Part shown: one piece after another, positions 10,077 through 20,999 of the stretch
How positions within the stretch are numbered: the stretch's first letter is position 1
Layout: each line of letters starts with the position of its first letter
Origin: Bacteroidales bacterium
GTDB taxonomy: Bacteria; Bacteroidota; Bacteroidia; Bacteroidales; UBA932
Reading direction: 5' to 3'
DNA: 64,000 bases
Assembly: GCA_016290835.1 (NCBI GenBank)
Contig: JAEEVG010000004.1
Location: 1-64,000 of the forward strand
The notes under the pieces: generated by a model
Database searches by the model: none
Told to the model about the DNA's origin: nothing
Seen by the model: only the letters and a program-made list of their open reading frames with translations
Position numbers and translations under genes: made by a program

Positions 10077-11606
10077 TTATTGATTCTCGGCGGCGAGTGC
10101 TTCGATGATGCCGAGAATGGGCGGGGTGATCAGCCAGGAAGAGGCCGTGCAGTTGTTGATCATCAACGAGAAGATGATGGTATGCTGTGGGTCGCCGTCG
10201 CCGGAGAGGATGTAGCCGCTGTAGCAGCGAACCCCGTTCATCGAGCCGCTCTTGACGTGGATGCGGTCCTTGAATTCCTGCGCGGCATCGGGGAAAAGGA
10301 ATTCCAGCGTGCCCTTGCCGCCCGGTACCGGCAGGGAGGCGAAATAGGCATCCCAGACGGGCAGGGTGGTCATCTTGCGCAGGAAGCGGACGAAGAACTC
10401 CGGGGAGATGTAGTTCTTGCGCGAGAGTCCGCTGCCGTCGAACTGCTGACAGGCATTGTCGGTGCGCAGCCCCAGGGCGCGCAGGAGCGTCTCGGCCGTC
10501 TTCTGGCAGTCGTCCTGGCCGGAAGAGAGTCCCCGGGAGCGGGCGAGCGTGCGCAGGAGGGTTTCCGCGTAGAAATTGTCACTCTCGCAATTGGTGTCCC
10601 GGACGATCTCCGACAGCTGCGGGGACCGGGTGCCGCCCAGGATGGTCAGGTCCTTCCAGGCGGCGGCGCGTCCCCCGTCCGGGGAGAATCCCAGTTCCGT
10701 GCGGATCTGTCCCTGGACGGTCACGTCGCCGAAACCCTCCCCGACCTCGATTCCCCGGTTCCGGAGGAAGGTGTAGAAATAATAGGCGCAGGTATAGGCG
10801 CCGAACGCGTTGGAGCACTCCAGGGTATAGCCCTTGCGGTCGGCGGGGAAGGAACCTGCCACCTCGCCGTAGGGGCCGAAGGGGGTGTTGACGTAGTAAA
10901 TCGTGTTGGTCGAGCGGGCGGGGCCGGTAGTGGCGTGCACGGCATACTGCATCCAGGGCGTATCGGGATAGCGCGGCCGCACATAGGGGACGGAGCCCAC
11001 GACCGGACCGGGCGTGACATAGAAATTCTGGGCATTCTCGAAGAAATTGAGGCCCTGCGGACCGGCGCCGTAGTTGGTGCCGAGATCGTCGAAGGTCCAG
11101 CCGAGGTTCTGGCTCATCGGGTCGTTGAAATAGCGGGGATCTCCCAGCACGCGGCCCTCGATCCTCTCGATGCCGGCCTCCCGGAGCAGCGCAGCCCAGG
11201 CGGCGAAATTGTCATTGACCGGGGTGGCGCAGTCGCTGCGCGACCCCGTGGTGGGATCTCCCCCGCCCAGGATGTAGAGGTCTCCCCTGAGGGTCCCGTC
11301 CTCGAGGGTGCCGCTATAGCCGAGGCGCGTCTCGAAACGGAAATCGGCCCCCAGTGTATTCAGGGCAAGGCCCGTGGTCAGCAGCTTGACGTTGGATGCC
11401 GGCACGAGCCGCTCCCGGATGTCCAGCGCGGCGACGGTGTCCCCGTCCGCCCGGAGAGCGAAGACGCCTACCAGCGAATTGCGGAGCGGCTCCTGTGAGC
11501 GGATTTTGGCGATGGCCTGCTGCGCGGCGGTCCGGGGAATACCAGCAGTCGCGCTCCATCCCGTCAGGAGAAGCGCGACTGATATCAGGGAGATGTGTTT
11601 TCTCAT
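10077..11606 (-). CDS. dacB: D-alanyl-D-alanine carboxypeptidase/endopeptidase, PBP4 type (S13)
   Basis: The 509-residue periplasmic protein has a signal peptide (1-21). All three penicillin-binding active-site motifs are visible: SxxK in PASNVKLLT (Ser71, Lys74), SxN in CESDNFYAETL (about residue 338), and KSG in HVKSGSMNG (about residue 451). The long insert between the first two motifs is typical of class C PBP4 proteins, which trim or cut peptidoglycan peptide cross-links. Its start overlaps the stop of the 93-residue gene by 4 bp (ATGA), so the two are co-translated. It lies just upstream of the SurA/OstA block. Confidence 0.93.
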   Translation of the reverse strand: MRKHISLISVALLLTGWSATAGIPRTAAQQAIAKIRSQEPLRNSLVGVFALRADGDTVAALDIRERLVPASNVKLLTTGLALNTLGADFRFETRLGYSGTLEDGTLRGDLYILGGGDPTTGSRSDCATPVNDNFAAWAALLREAGIERIEGRVLGDPRYFNDPMSQNLGWTFDDLGTNYGAGPQGLNFFENAQNFYVTPGPVVGSVPYVRPRYPDTPWMQYAVHATTGPARSTNTIYYVNTPFGPYGEVAGSFPADRKGYTLECSNAFGAYTCAYYFYTFLRNRGIEVGEGFGDVTVQGQIRTELGFSPDGGRAAAWKDLTILGGTRSPQLSEIVRDTNCESDNFYAETLLRTLARSRGLSSGQDDCQKTAETLLRALGLRTDNACQQFDGSGLSRKNYISPEFFVRFLRKMTTLPVWDAYFASLPVPGGKGTLEFLFPDAAQEFKDRIHVKSGSMNGVRCYSGYILSGDGDPQHTIIFSLMINNCTASSWLITPPILGIIEALAAENQ

Positions 11607-11884
11607 TTGACCGCTTCCTTGACAGCGGCACTGAGCTTTTCGTAAAGGGCGTCCGTACGGGTCAGGACTTCCTTGCGGAGATCGTTGTAGTAAGTCTTCT
11701 TGGAACCTTCCACCTTGGCGTTGACCTTGTCGCGGAGTTCGTTGTAGAGGTCGATGGCCTCTTCCATCAGCTCACTGACGCTGCCATCGGTGACTTTGGG
11801 GTTGACGCAGGCGACGACGGAGCAGTCCTCGACAAAAGCGCTCAACACATACTCGATGTCCTTTTTGATATCACGAAGATTCAT
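11603..11884 (-). CDS. conserved small hypothetical protein
   Basis: The 93-residue soluble protein has no signal peptide or membrane segment and is predicted almost entirely helical, rich in Lys, Glu and Asp (for example ELMEEAIDLYNELRDKVNAK). Its organisation resembles small cytoplasmic Bacteroidetes proteins of unknown function. A 4-bp overlap with dacB implies translational coupling. I do not recognise a named family, and the link to cell wall work is only positional. Confidence 0.75.
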   Translation of the reverse strand: MNLRDIKKDIEYVLSAFVEDCSVVACVNPKVTDGSVSELMEEAIDLYNELRDKVNAKVEGSKKTYYNDLRKEVLTRTDALYEKLSAAVKEAVK

Positions 11885-11912
11885 ACCTATGATGATTTAA
11901 ATTATACAGCTG

Positions 11913-11920
11913 CAAAGATA
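11913..11920 (-). promoter_or_regulatory. -7 promoter box for the small protein/dacB operon
   Basis: TATCTTTG on the minus strand, 28 nt upstream of the ATG at 11884. It lies just past the 3' end of the kinase gene. A matching -33 TTG is not clear. Confidence 0.45.
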
Positions 11921-11929
11921 CAACTTTTT

Positions 11930-13009
11930 TCAGATAAGCGCCGCCATTTCATCCACTTTCTCCCGGGCGGAGCAGAACAGTTTCCACTGGGCACGCGTCC
12001 GAACGAGGTTGTGCTCCGGATATTGGATCTTGTAGTAGGTGTCGCCGCCCAGGTAGTCGGTCAGGAAACGGACCGCCTGCATATACGGGAAAAGCGTCGC
12101 CGCGAACGGCAGGTTCTCCCGTTCCACCGGCGTGAGGAACGCGCCTGCCGAAGCGAGGTAGCCGCCCGCAAACGCCTTGAAAATCTCCATGTTGAACGAG
12201 ACCTTGCCGAGGTCCGGATCGTCCTCCGCACCCGTGTTGGCCGCCGTGCGCAGGAAATCGCCGAAATCGGAGAACACGAACGAAGGCATCACCGTGTCGA
12301 GGTCGATGACGCAGAGGACGCTGCCGTCACGGTCGAACAGCATGTTGTTGACCTTCGTATCACAATGGCAGATGCGCTTGGGCAATACACCTTCGCGGTA
12401 CATTCGCTCCGCCTTGCACATCTCCTCCTCGAGCGCCCGGATCTCGGAGACCAGGGACCGGACTTCCGGATCGGCCATCCGGCCCGCCGCGTCCGCCGCC
12501 ACCGCTTCCCGCAACTGGCGCGAGCGCAGTTCCATGTTGTGGAAATCCGGAATCGTCTCCCCCAGGGTGTCGGGCAGGTCGGCGAGCAGCGCCTCGAAGC
12601 GGCCGAACGCCGACCCGGCGCAGCGGGCGTATTCGGGCGTCACGGCCTCGAAGGTCAGCGCATCGCGGATGAACACCGAGACCCGCCACCACTGCTTTCC
12701 ATCGGTCCAGTAGCTTTTGCCCGTGGCGCGCTCGGGCAGGAAGCGAAGCACCTTCCGTTCGATGTCGCTTTCCCCGGCGGAGACCAGTTTCTCCCGGATG
12801 TGCCGCGTCACGCAGTCGATGTTGTGCTGCAGCAGGTCCACGTCCCGGAAGATGGACTGGTTGATGCGCTGGAGCACGTAGTTGTCCGGTCCGTCGGTCT
12901 CGACCAGGAAGGTGTCGTTGATCAGGCCGTTGCCGAGCGGCCGGATGCCGGTCACCCCGCCGCGGACGGAGAAGTGGCCGACAATCTGGCATAAATCCTG
13001 CGTGTCCAT
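11930..13009 (-). CDS. APH-fold sugar kinase, N-acetylhexosamine kinase-like
   Basis: The 359-residue cytoplasmic protein has the aminoglycoside phosphotransferase/choline kinase fold. The catalytic loop is HCDTKVNNMLFD (about residues 216-227) and the metal-binding segment CVIDLDTVMPSFVFSDFGD follows. An N-terminal nucleotide-binding lobe (GNGLINDTFLVE) is present. Closely similar Bacteroidetes proteins are usually linked to N-acetylhexosamine 1-kinase (NahK-like), which phosphorylates GalNAc or GlcNAc. Its position 4 bp after a GH109 gene, whose family releases GalNAc, supports that substrate; this is inference. Choline or another amino sugar remains possible. Confidence 0.75.
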   Translation of the reverse strand: MDTQDLCQIVGHFSVRGGVTGIRPLGNGLINDTFLVETDGPDNYVLQRINQSIFRDVDLLQHNIDCVTRHIREKLVSAGESDIERKVLRFLPERATGKSYWTDGKQWWRVSVFIRDALTFEAVTPEYARCAGSAFGRFEALLADLPDTLGETIPDFHNMELRSRQLREAVAADAAGRMADPEVRSLVSEIRALEEEMCKAERMYREGVLPKRICHCDTKVNNMLFDRDGSVLCVIDLDTVMPSFVFSDFGDFLRTAANTGAEDDPDLGKVSFNMEIFKAFAGGYLASAGAFLTPVERENLPFAATLFPYMQAVRFLTDYLGGDTYYKIQYPEHNLVRTRAQWKLFCSAREKVDEMAALI

Positions 13010-13013
13010 CGCG

Positions 13014-14372
13014 CTATTCTGCCAAGGCGTAACGGAATCCCTGGACGCGGTCCCAGGCGCCGCGGGTGAAATCGGGCACCTCGACCGGCATCGAACCGTT
13101 CTCGAGCGAGAGGCGCGACAGCGGGGCGACGGAGCACCACTCGGCCAGGTCGTACACGTCCATATCGAGCGGCAGGCCGTGGCGCAGGCAGTACACGAGA
13201 CGATAGTCCATGATGAAGTCCATGCCGCCGTGGCCGCCCACCGACTTGGCGAGTTCCTCGAATTCGGGGGTCAGGATGACGTTGCGGTAACCGGCCTGCA
13301 GGGCCTCCATCTCGGCGTCTCTGTAGGATTTCTCGCCGGCGGGTTCGTCCGTGCGCAGGCAATATTCGCTGACCGGATATTTGGAGGCATAGCCCTCGGT
13401 ACCGACCACCTGATACATGCGGCTGTAGGGGCGCGGCGTCATGACGTCGTGTTCGATGAGGATGGTCTTGCCCTTCTCGGTGCGGATCAGCGTGGAGGTC
13501 TCATCGCCGTTCGCGAATTCCTTCACCTCCTCTCCGTAGCGTTCGGAGGCGATCTTGGCGCCGTTGAACGACTTGGTGTCCATCGAGACGAGCGTGGTCA
13601 TACGGTCACCGCGATGGATGTTCAGCACCTGGCAGACCGGGCCGATGCCGTGGGTCGGATAGACATCGCCGCGATGCTTCCGGTTGTAGTCCATACGCCA
13701 GTCGTTCCAGTACTCGTCCCAGTAGGGATCGAGGTTGTGGCAATAGGCGCCCTCCACGTGGATCACTTCGCCGAAGAGGCCGCGCCGGGCCATCTCGAGC
13801 GTGGTCATCTCGAAGAAGTCATAGACGCAGTTTTCGAGCATCATGCAGTGCCGGCGGGTCTTCTCGCTCTGGTTGATCAGGCCCCAGATCTCGTCCAGGT
13901 CGAGGGCGGCGGGGACCTCGATGGCCACGTGCTTGCCGCATTCCATCGCATACATCGCGATGGGATAGTGGTGCATCCAGTCCGTGCAGATATAGACCAG
14001 GTCCACGTCCGACTGTTCGCAGAGTCCCTTCCAGGACTCCTCCGCGCCGCTGTAGGTTCCGCTCGCGGCGGGTTTGCCCAGGGCTGCAAGAGCGGCCTGG
14101 CCGTCCTCGACGCGGTCGGGAAGCAGGTCGCAGAGCGCCACGATCTCGGCGCCCGGGACCCTGGCGAGGCGGCTCACGGCCGAACTGCCGCGCATGCCGA
14201 TGCCGACGATGCCGATGTGGACGGTCTCGAGGGGCTCGGCCGTCAGGCCGATCACATCCTGCTGTCCTGCCGGACGGACCGGAACGGAGGTCTTGAGCAC
14301 GCCGGCAGGCTTGCCGCAGCCGGCGGCCAGCAGGGCGGCCGCGGCGAAGAATACGAAGAGTCTTTGTCTCAT
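13014..14372 (-). CDS. GH109-type alpha-N-acetylgalactosaminidase lipoprotein (Gfo/Idh/MocA fold)
   Basis: The 452-residue lipoprotein has a lipobox LLAAGC (Cys19) and a Rossmann NAD-binding motif HIGIVGIGMRGSSAV (52-66). The segment HRGDVYPTHGIGPVCQ and the preceding ECGKHVAIEVPAALD match the GH109 subgroup of Gfo/Idh/MocA proteins. That family removes terminal alpha-GalNAc with a bound NAD through an oxidation-elimination mechanism. Surface lipoprotein sorting would let it act on host glycans or on other alpha-GalNAc chains. It sits in a tight minus-strand run (gaps 4-10 bp) with the hexosamine kinase-like gene, a GH2 and a CE15-like esterase. Confidence 0.85.
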   Translation of the reverse strand: MRQRLFVFFAAAALLAAGCGKPAGVLKTSVPVRPAGQQDVIGLTAEPLETVHIGIVGIGMRGSSAVSRLARVPGAEIVALCDLLPDRVEDGQAALAALGKPAASGTYSGAEESWKGLCEQSDVDLVYICTDWMHHYPIAMYAMECGKHVAIEVPAALDLDEIWGLINQSEKTRRHCMMLENCVYDFFEMTTLEMARRGLFGEVIHVEGAYCHNLDPYWDEYWNDWRMDYNRKHRGDVYPTHGIGPVCQVLNIHRGDRMTTLVSMDTKSFNGAKIASERYGEEVKEFANGDETSTLIRTEKGKTILIEHDVMTPRPYSRMYQVVGTEGYASKYPVSEYCLRTDEPAGEKSYRDAEMEALQAGYRNVILTPEFEELAKSVGGHGGMDFIMDYRLVYCLRHGLPLDMDVYDLAEWCSVAPLSRLSLENGSMPVEVPDFTRGAWDRVQGFRYALAE

Positions 14373-14382
14373 ATTGGTTCTA

Positions 14383-17232
14383 TTATTTCTTCAGTTCGTC
14401 CGGGGCGTCTTTCGTGCCCATATCGACGGCGCCGGCGACCTTGGTGTACAGGTCGCGGATGGTACCCGGATCAAGCCGGCTCTCCGGCCGGAAAGCATCG
14501 CTGTTCATATAGTCGAGCACGGAAGCGTAGAGCTGCCGGGCCACGATGCGCTCTTCGGGATTGCTCGTGAGGTCCATCGAGGTCACGAGGATCTTGCCGC
14601 CGAGCACGTCCGCTTCGAACATCATCCCGCACTTGCGGCTGAGGAACCAGGTATCGATCGTATAGACCAGCGGGACGAAGCCCTTGGGGAAATCTGCCAT
14701 CAGCATGGGCTGGGCGTTGTTGATGAGCTCCCACCACTGGATGTCGGAGTGGTAGTCCGTGGGGAAGGATCTGAATACCGGATGACGGTCGTTGAGCCAG
14801 ATACCTGTGGTGTGGGGCGGATTCATCTTGAACCAGGAGGTGTTCCAGAACACGGGGGTGAAGCTCTGCTTGATCTCGTTGCCGTAACTGATCTTGCCGG
14901 CGGCCAGGAGCAGGACCTTCCCGCCCTTGCGGAGCACTTCCTCCGCCTCTTCGTCCAGGGTCTCTTTCACCACGACATCCCCGACCTGCGGCTCGACCTT
15001 CTCCGGATAGACCCAGAAGTCCCAGTCGTTGACGAACTCCGTACCGGCGAGCGCCACTTCCAGGTTGTACCGGCCGGCCTTCGTGATGCCCTTGAGCGGC
15101 CAGGAGATGAGGCCGAGCGGCTGGCAGTTGCCGATTTCGAGGTCTTTCCTGCCGAGGGAGCCGGAAGCGACGACCTTCCGGTACTGATCGGTGATCCTGT
15201 AGGTTACTTCCACCCCGCGGAGCGGTTCGGCTCCGAAGTGGGCGGCCTGCATCTCGGCCCGGAGGGTGTCGGCATTGGTGAACACGAATTTCTCCATCCG
15301 GGCCAGGGGCACGGTCGTGTTGCAGAAGCGCCGCCACTGCTCCACCGAGATGTACTCCTTGGGATCGAAGAACACGTCGGTCACGCCGACCAGCGCGGAG
15401 CCCTGTCCGGAATAGTCGTTGAGGCTGAGGAGCTGGAATCCGGCATAGCCGTCGGTGCGCAGGTGTTTCTCGAGTTCGTGTTTGTACATCAGGGCCTGCA
15501 GCTTTCCGGAGGCCATATAGAAATCGTGGCCCCGCTCGCCCAGGTCGTTCTCTTCGAGGATTTCCTTGAAGATCTCGAAATTGAGGGCCTTGTTCACGCC
15601 GGTGTACTTGCGGATCTCGTTGAAATCGGGGAACACGCACCACTGGCCGGTCTCGTGGGAGAGGAAGGGCCCCCGGCTGAACCCGATGTTGCGGGCATAA
15701 TCGGACAGGGATTCCGGACGCTGGGTTTTCCAAGTAAGGCCGCGGGCGAAGCTGATGGTGTATTGTCCGCCGACGCCCCAGCCGGTCGTTCCGGTGTAGA
15801 CCCGGCGGGAATCCCGGGCCATCCAGTGCTCAAGGAACTGATTTTCCCAGGCCATGAAATTGCCGGCAGGTTCGTTGCCGCTGGAGAGGAGGCAGTACGA
15901 AGGAGAATTGCCATAATAATGCTCCATCCGGGAGGTCTCGCGCATCAGGTAGTCGTCAACCGGCTCTCCCTCACCGAGTTTCACGCCGTGGTTCGCCCAG
16001 GCGGGGCCTTCGGGCTGGAGGTAGAACCCGATCAGGTCGGCCGCTTCGAAAGCGGCTTCGGGCGGGCAATAGGAATGATAGCGCATATGGTTGAGACCAT
16101 AGGCGCGGCAGATTTCGAAGACGCGGAGCCAGGAATCCAGATCCATGGGCGCATAGCCGGTGTCGGGGAAGCAGCAGTTCTCCACCGTGCCCCGGAGAAG
16201 GGTCTTTCGGCCGTTGATGTAGAAGTATTTGCCTTCGATGGTGAACTCCCGCATGCCGAAACGGACCTGCCGGTCATCCTCCCCGGCGCTGGTGGAGAGT
16301 TGGGCGGAGAGCCGGTACAGGTTGGGGGTGAATTCATCCCAAAGCAGCATGCCCTCGCCCATCGGAAGGATCATCGAGAATTCGGTCTCCCCCGCCTTCA
16401 CCGCCACGGAAGCCGTGACGGGACGGACGCTGTGCGGCTTTGTGCTGTTGTATGCCTCCGCGGAGAGCGTCACCTTGGCGGAAAGCGACTTCTCCGAACG
16501 GATCTTCATCTTTACCTCGGCCTGCCTCGCCCGGATGTCGGGATAAATCTGGATGTCGGAGAAATAAGTCCTGGGGGTCGAGCGGAGTTCGATTTTCCCG
16601 ACGATGCCGTTCCAGTTGCCCTGGGTCTGGTCGGATACGCTGTGCGAATCCTTCCCGGGGTTGTATTCCGGCCGGAGGGTGTTGTCGATGGCGATGGCGA
16701 GGTGATGGGTGCGGCCCGGCTTGACAAACGCAGTGATGTCATACTCGTGCGGCGTATTGAGCGAGGCCTCGCTGCCCACCCGCTTGCCGTCCACCCAGAG
16801 TGTGGTCTGGATGTGGGCCCGCTCGAGGAACAGCACGACGCGCCGGCCCTTCCAGTCAGCAGGCACGGCCACGTCCTTGCTGTACCACGCAAGACCTTTG
16901 TAATACCGGACGGGGGTCAGGAAGAACGGGAACTTGACATTCCCTTCCCGGCGGTACTTCGCCATGGAGGGGCTCCGGTAGTAGGTGCTGTCGTAGATGC
17001 TGCCGGTCCATTCGGTGTTCGCGGTCACGATGTCGCCTTTGAGCCGCTGGGGCATGGAGGCGGGAAGCAGGATCTTGTCCGCAAGGGGCTTCGAAAATAC
17101 CTTGCCGGCAATCCCGGTCTCCTGCGGGTCGGTCTGGAAGGCCCACTCTCCCGACAGGTCGATGGCCTGCTGGGCGAAGAGGCCCGGTGAGGAGAGCGCC
17201 AGCGCAGTGAGGATCAATACTAACTTTTTCAT
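14383..17232 (-). CDS. secreted glycoside hydrolase family 2 enzyme
   Basis: The 949-residue exported protein (signal peptide 1-20) has the GH2 order: an N-terminal sugar-binding jelly roll (about 25-190, with ERAHIQTTLWVDGKRVG), an Ig-like domain (about 195-305), a TIM barrel (about 315-600), and C-terminal Ig-like domains. The probable acid/base is the Glu in LLSSGNEPAGN (about 452). A candidate nucleophile is the Glu in FLSHETGQWCVFP (about 527). The family includes beta-galactosidases, beta-glucuronidases and beta-mannosidases, and the exact sugar cannot be read here. Gaps of 10 bp on both sides place it in the same operon as GH109 and the CE15-like gene. Confidence 0.85.
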   Translation of the reverse strand: MKKLVLILTALALSSPGLFAQQAIDLSGEWAFQTDPQETGIAGKVFSKPLADKILLPASMPQRLKGDIVTANTEWTGSIYDSTYYRSPSMAKYRREGNVKFPFFLTPVRYYKGLAWYSKDVAVPADWKGRRVVLFLERAHIQTTLWVDGKRVGSEASLNTPHEYDITAFVKPGRTHHLAIAIDNTLRPEYNPGKDSHSVSDQTQGNWNGIVGKIELRSTPRTYFSDIQIYPDIRARQAEVKMKIRSEKSLSAKVTLSAEAYNSTKPHSVRPVTASVAVKAGETEFSMILPMGEGMLLWDEFTPNLYRLSAQLSTSAGEDDRQVRFGMREFTIEGKYFYINGRKTLLRGTVENCCFPDTGYAPMDLDSWLRVFEICRAYGLNHMRYHSYCPPEAAFEAADLIGFYLQPEGPAWANHGVKLGEGEPVDDYLMRETSRMEHYYGNSPSYCLLSSGNEPAGNFMAWENQFLEHWMARDSRRVYTGTTGWGVGGQYTISFARGLTWKTQRPESLSDYARNIGFSRGPFLSHETGQWCVFPDFNEIRKYTGVNKALNFEIFKEILEENDLGERGHDFYMASGKLQALMYKHELEKHLRTDGYAGFQLLSLNDYSGQGSALVGVTDVFFDPKEYISVEQWRRFCNTTVPLARMEKFVFTNADTLRAEMQAAHFGAEPLRGVEVTYRITDQYRKVVASGSLGRKDLEIGNCQPLGLISWPLKGITKAGRYNLEVALAGTEFVNDWDFWVYPEKVEPQVGDVVVKETLDEEAEEVLRKGGKVLLLAAGKISYGNEIKQSFTPVFWNTSWFKMNPPHTTGIWLNDRHPVFRSFPTDYHSDIQWWELINNAQPMLMADFPKGFVPLVYTIDTWFLSRKCGMMFEADVLGGKILVTSMDLTSNPEERIVARQLYASVLDYMNSDAFRPESRLDPGTIRDLYTKVAGAVDMGTKDAPDELKK

Positions 17233-17242
17233 CTATTTATCA

Positions 17243-18760
17243 TTACTCTTTTTTAAATCCCATTTTCTTGCTCGCCCATTCGATGAAATACTTCATGTTC
17301 GGGCCGTCCGTATGGCCGCCGTCGTGCTGGCGCCAGGCCAGTTCTCCGTCCAGCAGGCCGGTGAGCACCGGCGGCATGGGCTCTTTGCGGTAGTCATTGG
17401 ACAGGCCGAGATCCTTCGCGCCGAGCAGCTTGAAGACCTCGCCCGCCGCCACGGTGGCCTGCCAGCTGCCATACTGGTCCAGCCACTGGGCATCCCCCTT
17501 CTCGGGCACGCCATAACTGATGAACACCAGGCGCGGGGCGCAGAGCGCGATGAGTTCGTGGGAGTCCACGGGCAGCATCCCGGCATTCCAGGGGCCCGTC
17601 TTCGACTCGACCGCGCAATATTTGATGTAGTTGCCGGCCATCCAGTGATACTCTCCGGAACCGGCGAGATTCTCCAGGCCCTCGCCGAAAAGACGGCGGT
17701 GCAGGGTGGCGCCGCCCTTGCCGGAAGAACCGATGAGGCCCATATAGAAGCGGTCCTCGAACGCGAGGGTCACCAGGGCCGCCTTGCCGTAGCGGGAGAC
17801 ACCCTCGATGCCTACGTGTTTGGCGTCCACGTCCGGATCGGTCTCGAGATAATCCAGGCCGCGCGCGGCACCCCAGGCCCAGGCACGCAGCGACCCCCAG
17901 TCATCCGGCTTGCGGGGCTGGCCCTTGTTCGTCAGGCCGATGATGCCGCGGGTCAGGCCCGCTCCGTTGTCCGCCTGGATGCTGCCGGGATCGATCATGA
18001 CATAACCCCAGCCGGCGGCGAGGAGCTGCTGGTTCGACGGCGGATCCTGGCCGGGCGTCTGCTGGGCCGGACGTGCGAAGGCCGCGAAAGGATTGGCCGG
18101 CTCGAAAGGCTGCCAGGCCGGATATTTCTTCATCAGCGCGGCCGTCTCGGGATCATTCTCCAGCAGGCGGCGCAGGACCTTGTTGATGACGGCCATATCG
18201 GCGGCGCCGGGCTTGACGGGATTCGGCAGATTCGCTCCGCCGAACATCATCAGCACGGGCACCGGTCCCTTGGCATTGGCCGGCGTGACGACGACCATCT
18301 TGATATCCACGTTGATCGAAGGGCAGGCGGAATTGTCCACATGGCCCCGGAGCTGCTTCGCCTTGACCCGGGTCATGCCGACGGTCTCGATCTCCTCGGC
18401 CTCGACGATCCAGGTCACGCCCGGGACGTTGTCCGGGACGCGGCCGTACACCTCGCTCTCAAAACCCTCGACGATCTCCGGCCGGCGAACCTCCCACCAT
18501 TGCCTGGCGGTGCTCACTTTCCGGCCCGCGTTCGTCCGGAGAATCTCCGGAAGGACCGGGTAGGGGTTGGCCTTGCTTTCATCGTAATTGGCGGCGTGCG
18601 GGCTGTTCTCGTCCGCATCGAAACTGTGCCGGATGGATTTGATGCCCAACTGGTCGAGCATGTTCTGGTGGTCCTGCTGGGCCGTGAACGTGACCGGCTC
18701 CTGCGCAAAAGAGGCAGCGCAGAACAAACAGCCGGCGAACAAAAGGAAAAGTTTTTTCAT
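17243..18760 (-). CDS. CE15-like glucuronoyl esterase, secreted
   Basis: The 505-residue exported protein has a signal peptide (1-19) and an alpha/beta-hydrolase fold. The nucleophile motif EGVSRYGKAALV (Ser about 321) has the Ser-Arg-x-Gly-Lys pattern of CE15, and the histidine is likely in HDGGHTDG (about 480). CE15 enzymes cut esters between glucuronic acid side chains and lignin alcohols, though some bacterial members act on other uronic acid esters. The fold also resembles acetyl xylan esterases. It is the first gene of the minus-strand carbohydrate operon, diverging from the CE1-like esterase. Confidence 0.82.
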   Translation of the reverse strand: MKKLFLLFAGCLFCAASFAQEPVTFTAQQDHQNMLDQLGIKSIRHSFDADENSPHAANYDESKANPYPVLPEILRTNAGRKVSTARQWWEVRRPEIVEGFESEVYGRVPDNVPGVTWIVEAEEIETVGMTRVKAKQLRGHVDNSACPSINVDIKMVVVTPANAKGPVPVLMMFGGANLPNPVKPGAADMAVINKVLRRLLENDPETAALMKKYPAWQPFEPANPFAAFARPAQQTPGQDPPSNQQLLAAGWGYVMIDPGSIQADNGAGLTRGIIGLTNKGQPRKPDDWGSLRAWAWGAARGLDYLETDPDVDAKHVGIEGVSRYGKAALVTLAFEDRFYMGLIGSSGKGGATLHRRLFGEGLENLAGSGEYHWMAGNYIKYCAVESKTGPWNAGMLPVDSHELIALCAPRLVFISYGVPEKGDAQWLDQYGSWQATVAAGEVFKLLGAKDLGLSNDYRKEPMPPVLTGLLDGELAWRQHDGGHTDGPNMKYFIEWASKKMGFKKE

Positions 18761-18791
18761 ATCAGCTTATTAAAAACTCCTACTAATTTAG

Positions 18792-20024
<1,233 letters not shown>

Positions 20025-20033
20025 AGCGCCGGA

Positions 20034-20987
20034 TCAATAATACCACGGCCGCGTGGCGACGCTCCGGATTCCGGAGCCGTCGTCCACGTGGCCCAGTATG
20101 CGCCGTACGGAGAGTGGCTGCCGGTCATAGAAGTCTTCCCCGTCCGGGGTCAGCGAGCTGATGCGCACCACCTGCGAGGAGTGGATGATCTTCCGGTCCC
20201 CGTAGTACATCGCCACGTGCGCGACCACCATCCGTTTACCCGGCGAGGCGGGGGTACCGTAGAAAAGCAGGTCGCCCGGGAGCATCTTGTCGAAATCATA
20301 CGGGACTTCCTCCCCGGTGTAGATCTGCTCGCGGGCGTTGCGCGGAAGCACGATGCCGCACTGGCGGTAGACGAACTGCGTGAAACCGCTGCAGTCGAAG
20401 TGCTTGATGCTCGCCCCGCCCCACATATAGGGCGTCCCGACCAGGCGCCGGGCCGTCGCGAGGAGGTTCTCCCGCGTGGCCTCGCGGGTGCGGACCCATT
20501 CCCCGAAATCCATCACGTCATAGGCACGCGCCCAAGCTTCCCGGCCGGAGGGCAGGTATACCTGTACCCAGCCCCGGATGCCCTGGGTCCCCTTCCGCAC
20601 CAGGTCGCCCAGGGTGAAATCACACACCCGGTCCGCGTTCATCGAAGGCGCGGCGAAGAGGTGCGTGTATTCCGCGGAGCAGATATATTTCGGGGCTGCG
20701 ATCCAGGCGTCCTTGCCCGCCTCATCCATAAAGGCGATGTTCAGTTCGGTGGTCCAGACGTCCTTGTAGTCGGGTGCGTCCACCTGCCGCCAGTAGCGCT
20801 CGGCGCCCTTCACGCGCAACACCGTGCCCATCAGGCACTGGGTCTCGTTGCTGGACTCATAGTCGGGCTTGAGGCGCAGGAAGCAGGAGGAGGAGTTGAC
20901 GACGGCCCACTGAGGCCCGTCCCAGGACTGGGCAGCGGCCCCCAGGGTCCAGAGGGCGAGAACGGAAAGGAGAAGGATTCGTTTCAT
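20034..20987 (-). CDS. NlpC/P60 family cell wall peptidase with SH3-like domains
   Basis: The 317-residue exported protein (signal peptide 1-19) has two bacterial SH3-like regions (about 25-165) ahead of a C-terminal NlpC/P60 cysteine peptidase. The catalytic Cys is in IKHFDCSGFTQFVY (about 197), the His in MVVAHVAMYYGD (about 256), and the third polar residue is probably the His in KIIHSS. This order matches dipeptidyl-peptidase VI-type enzymes that cut gamma-D-Glu-diamino acid bonds in peptidoglycan fragments. It follows the beta-helix gene by 12 bp and is probably co-transcribed with it. Confidence 0.88.
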   Translation of the reverse strand: MKRILLLSVLALWTLGAAAQSWDGPQWAVVNSSSCFLRLKPDYESSNETQCLMGTVLRVKGAERYWRQVDAPDYKDVWTTELNIAFMDEAGKDAWIAAPKYICSAEYTHLFAAPSMNADRVCDFTLGDLVRKGTQGIRGWVQVYLPSGREAWARAYDVMDFGEWVRTREATRENLLATARRLVGTPYMWGGASIKHFDCSGFTQFVYRQCGIVLPRNAREQIYTGEEVPYDFDKMLPGDLLFYGTPASPGKRMVVAHVAMYYGDRKIIHSSQVVRISSLTPDGEDFYDRQPLSVRRILGHVDDGSGIRSVATRPWYY

Positions 20988-20999
20988 ATCTTCAAAAGG

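Noticed and set aside
14074..17190. A long plus-strand frame (1038 residues) opposite the GH2 gene
   Set aside because: Antisense shadow of a clear GH2 enzyme; no motif, signal or promoter.
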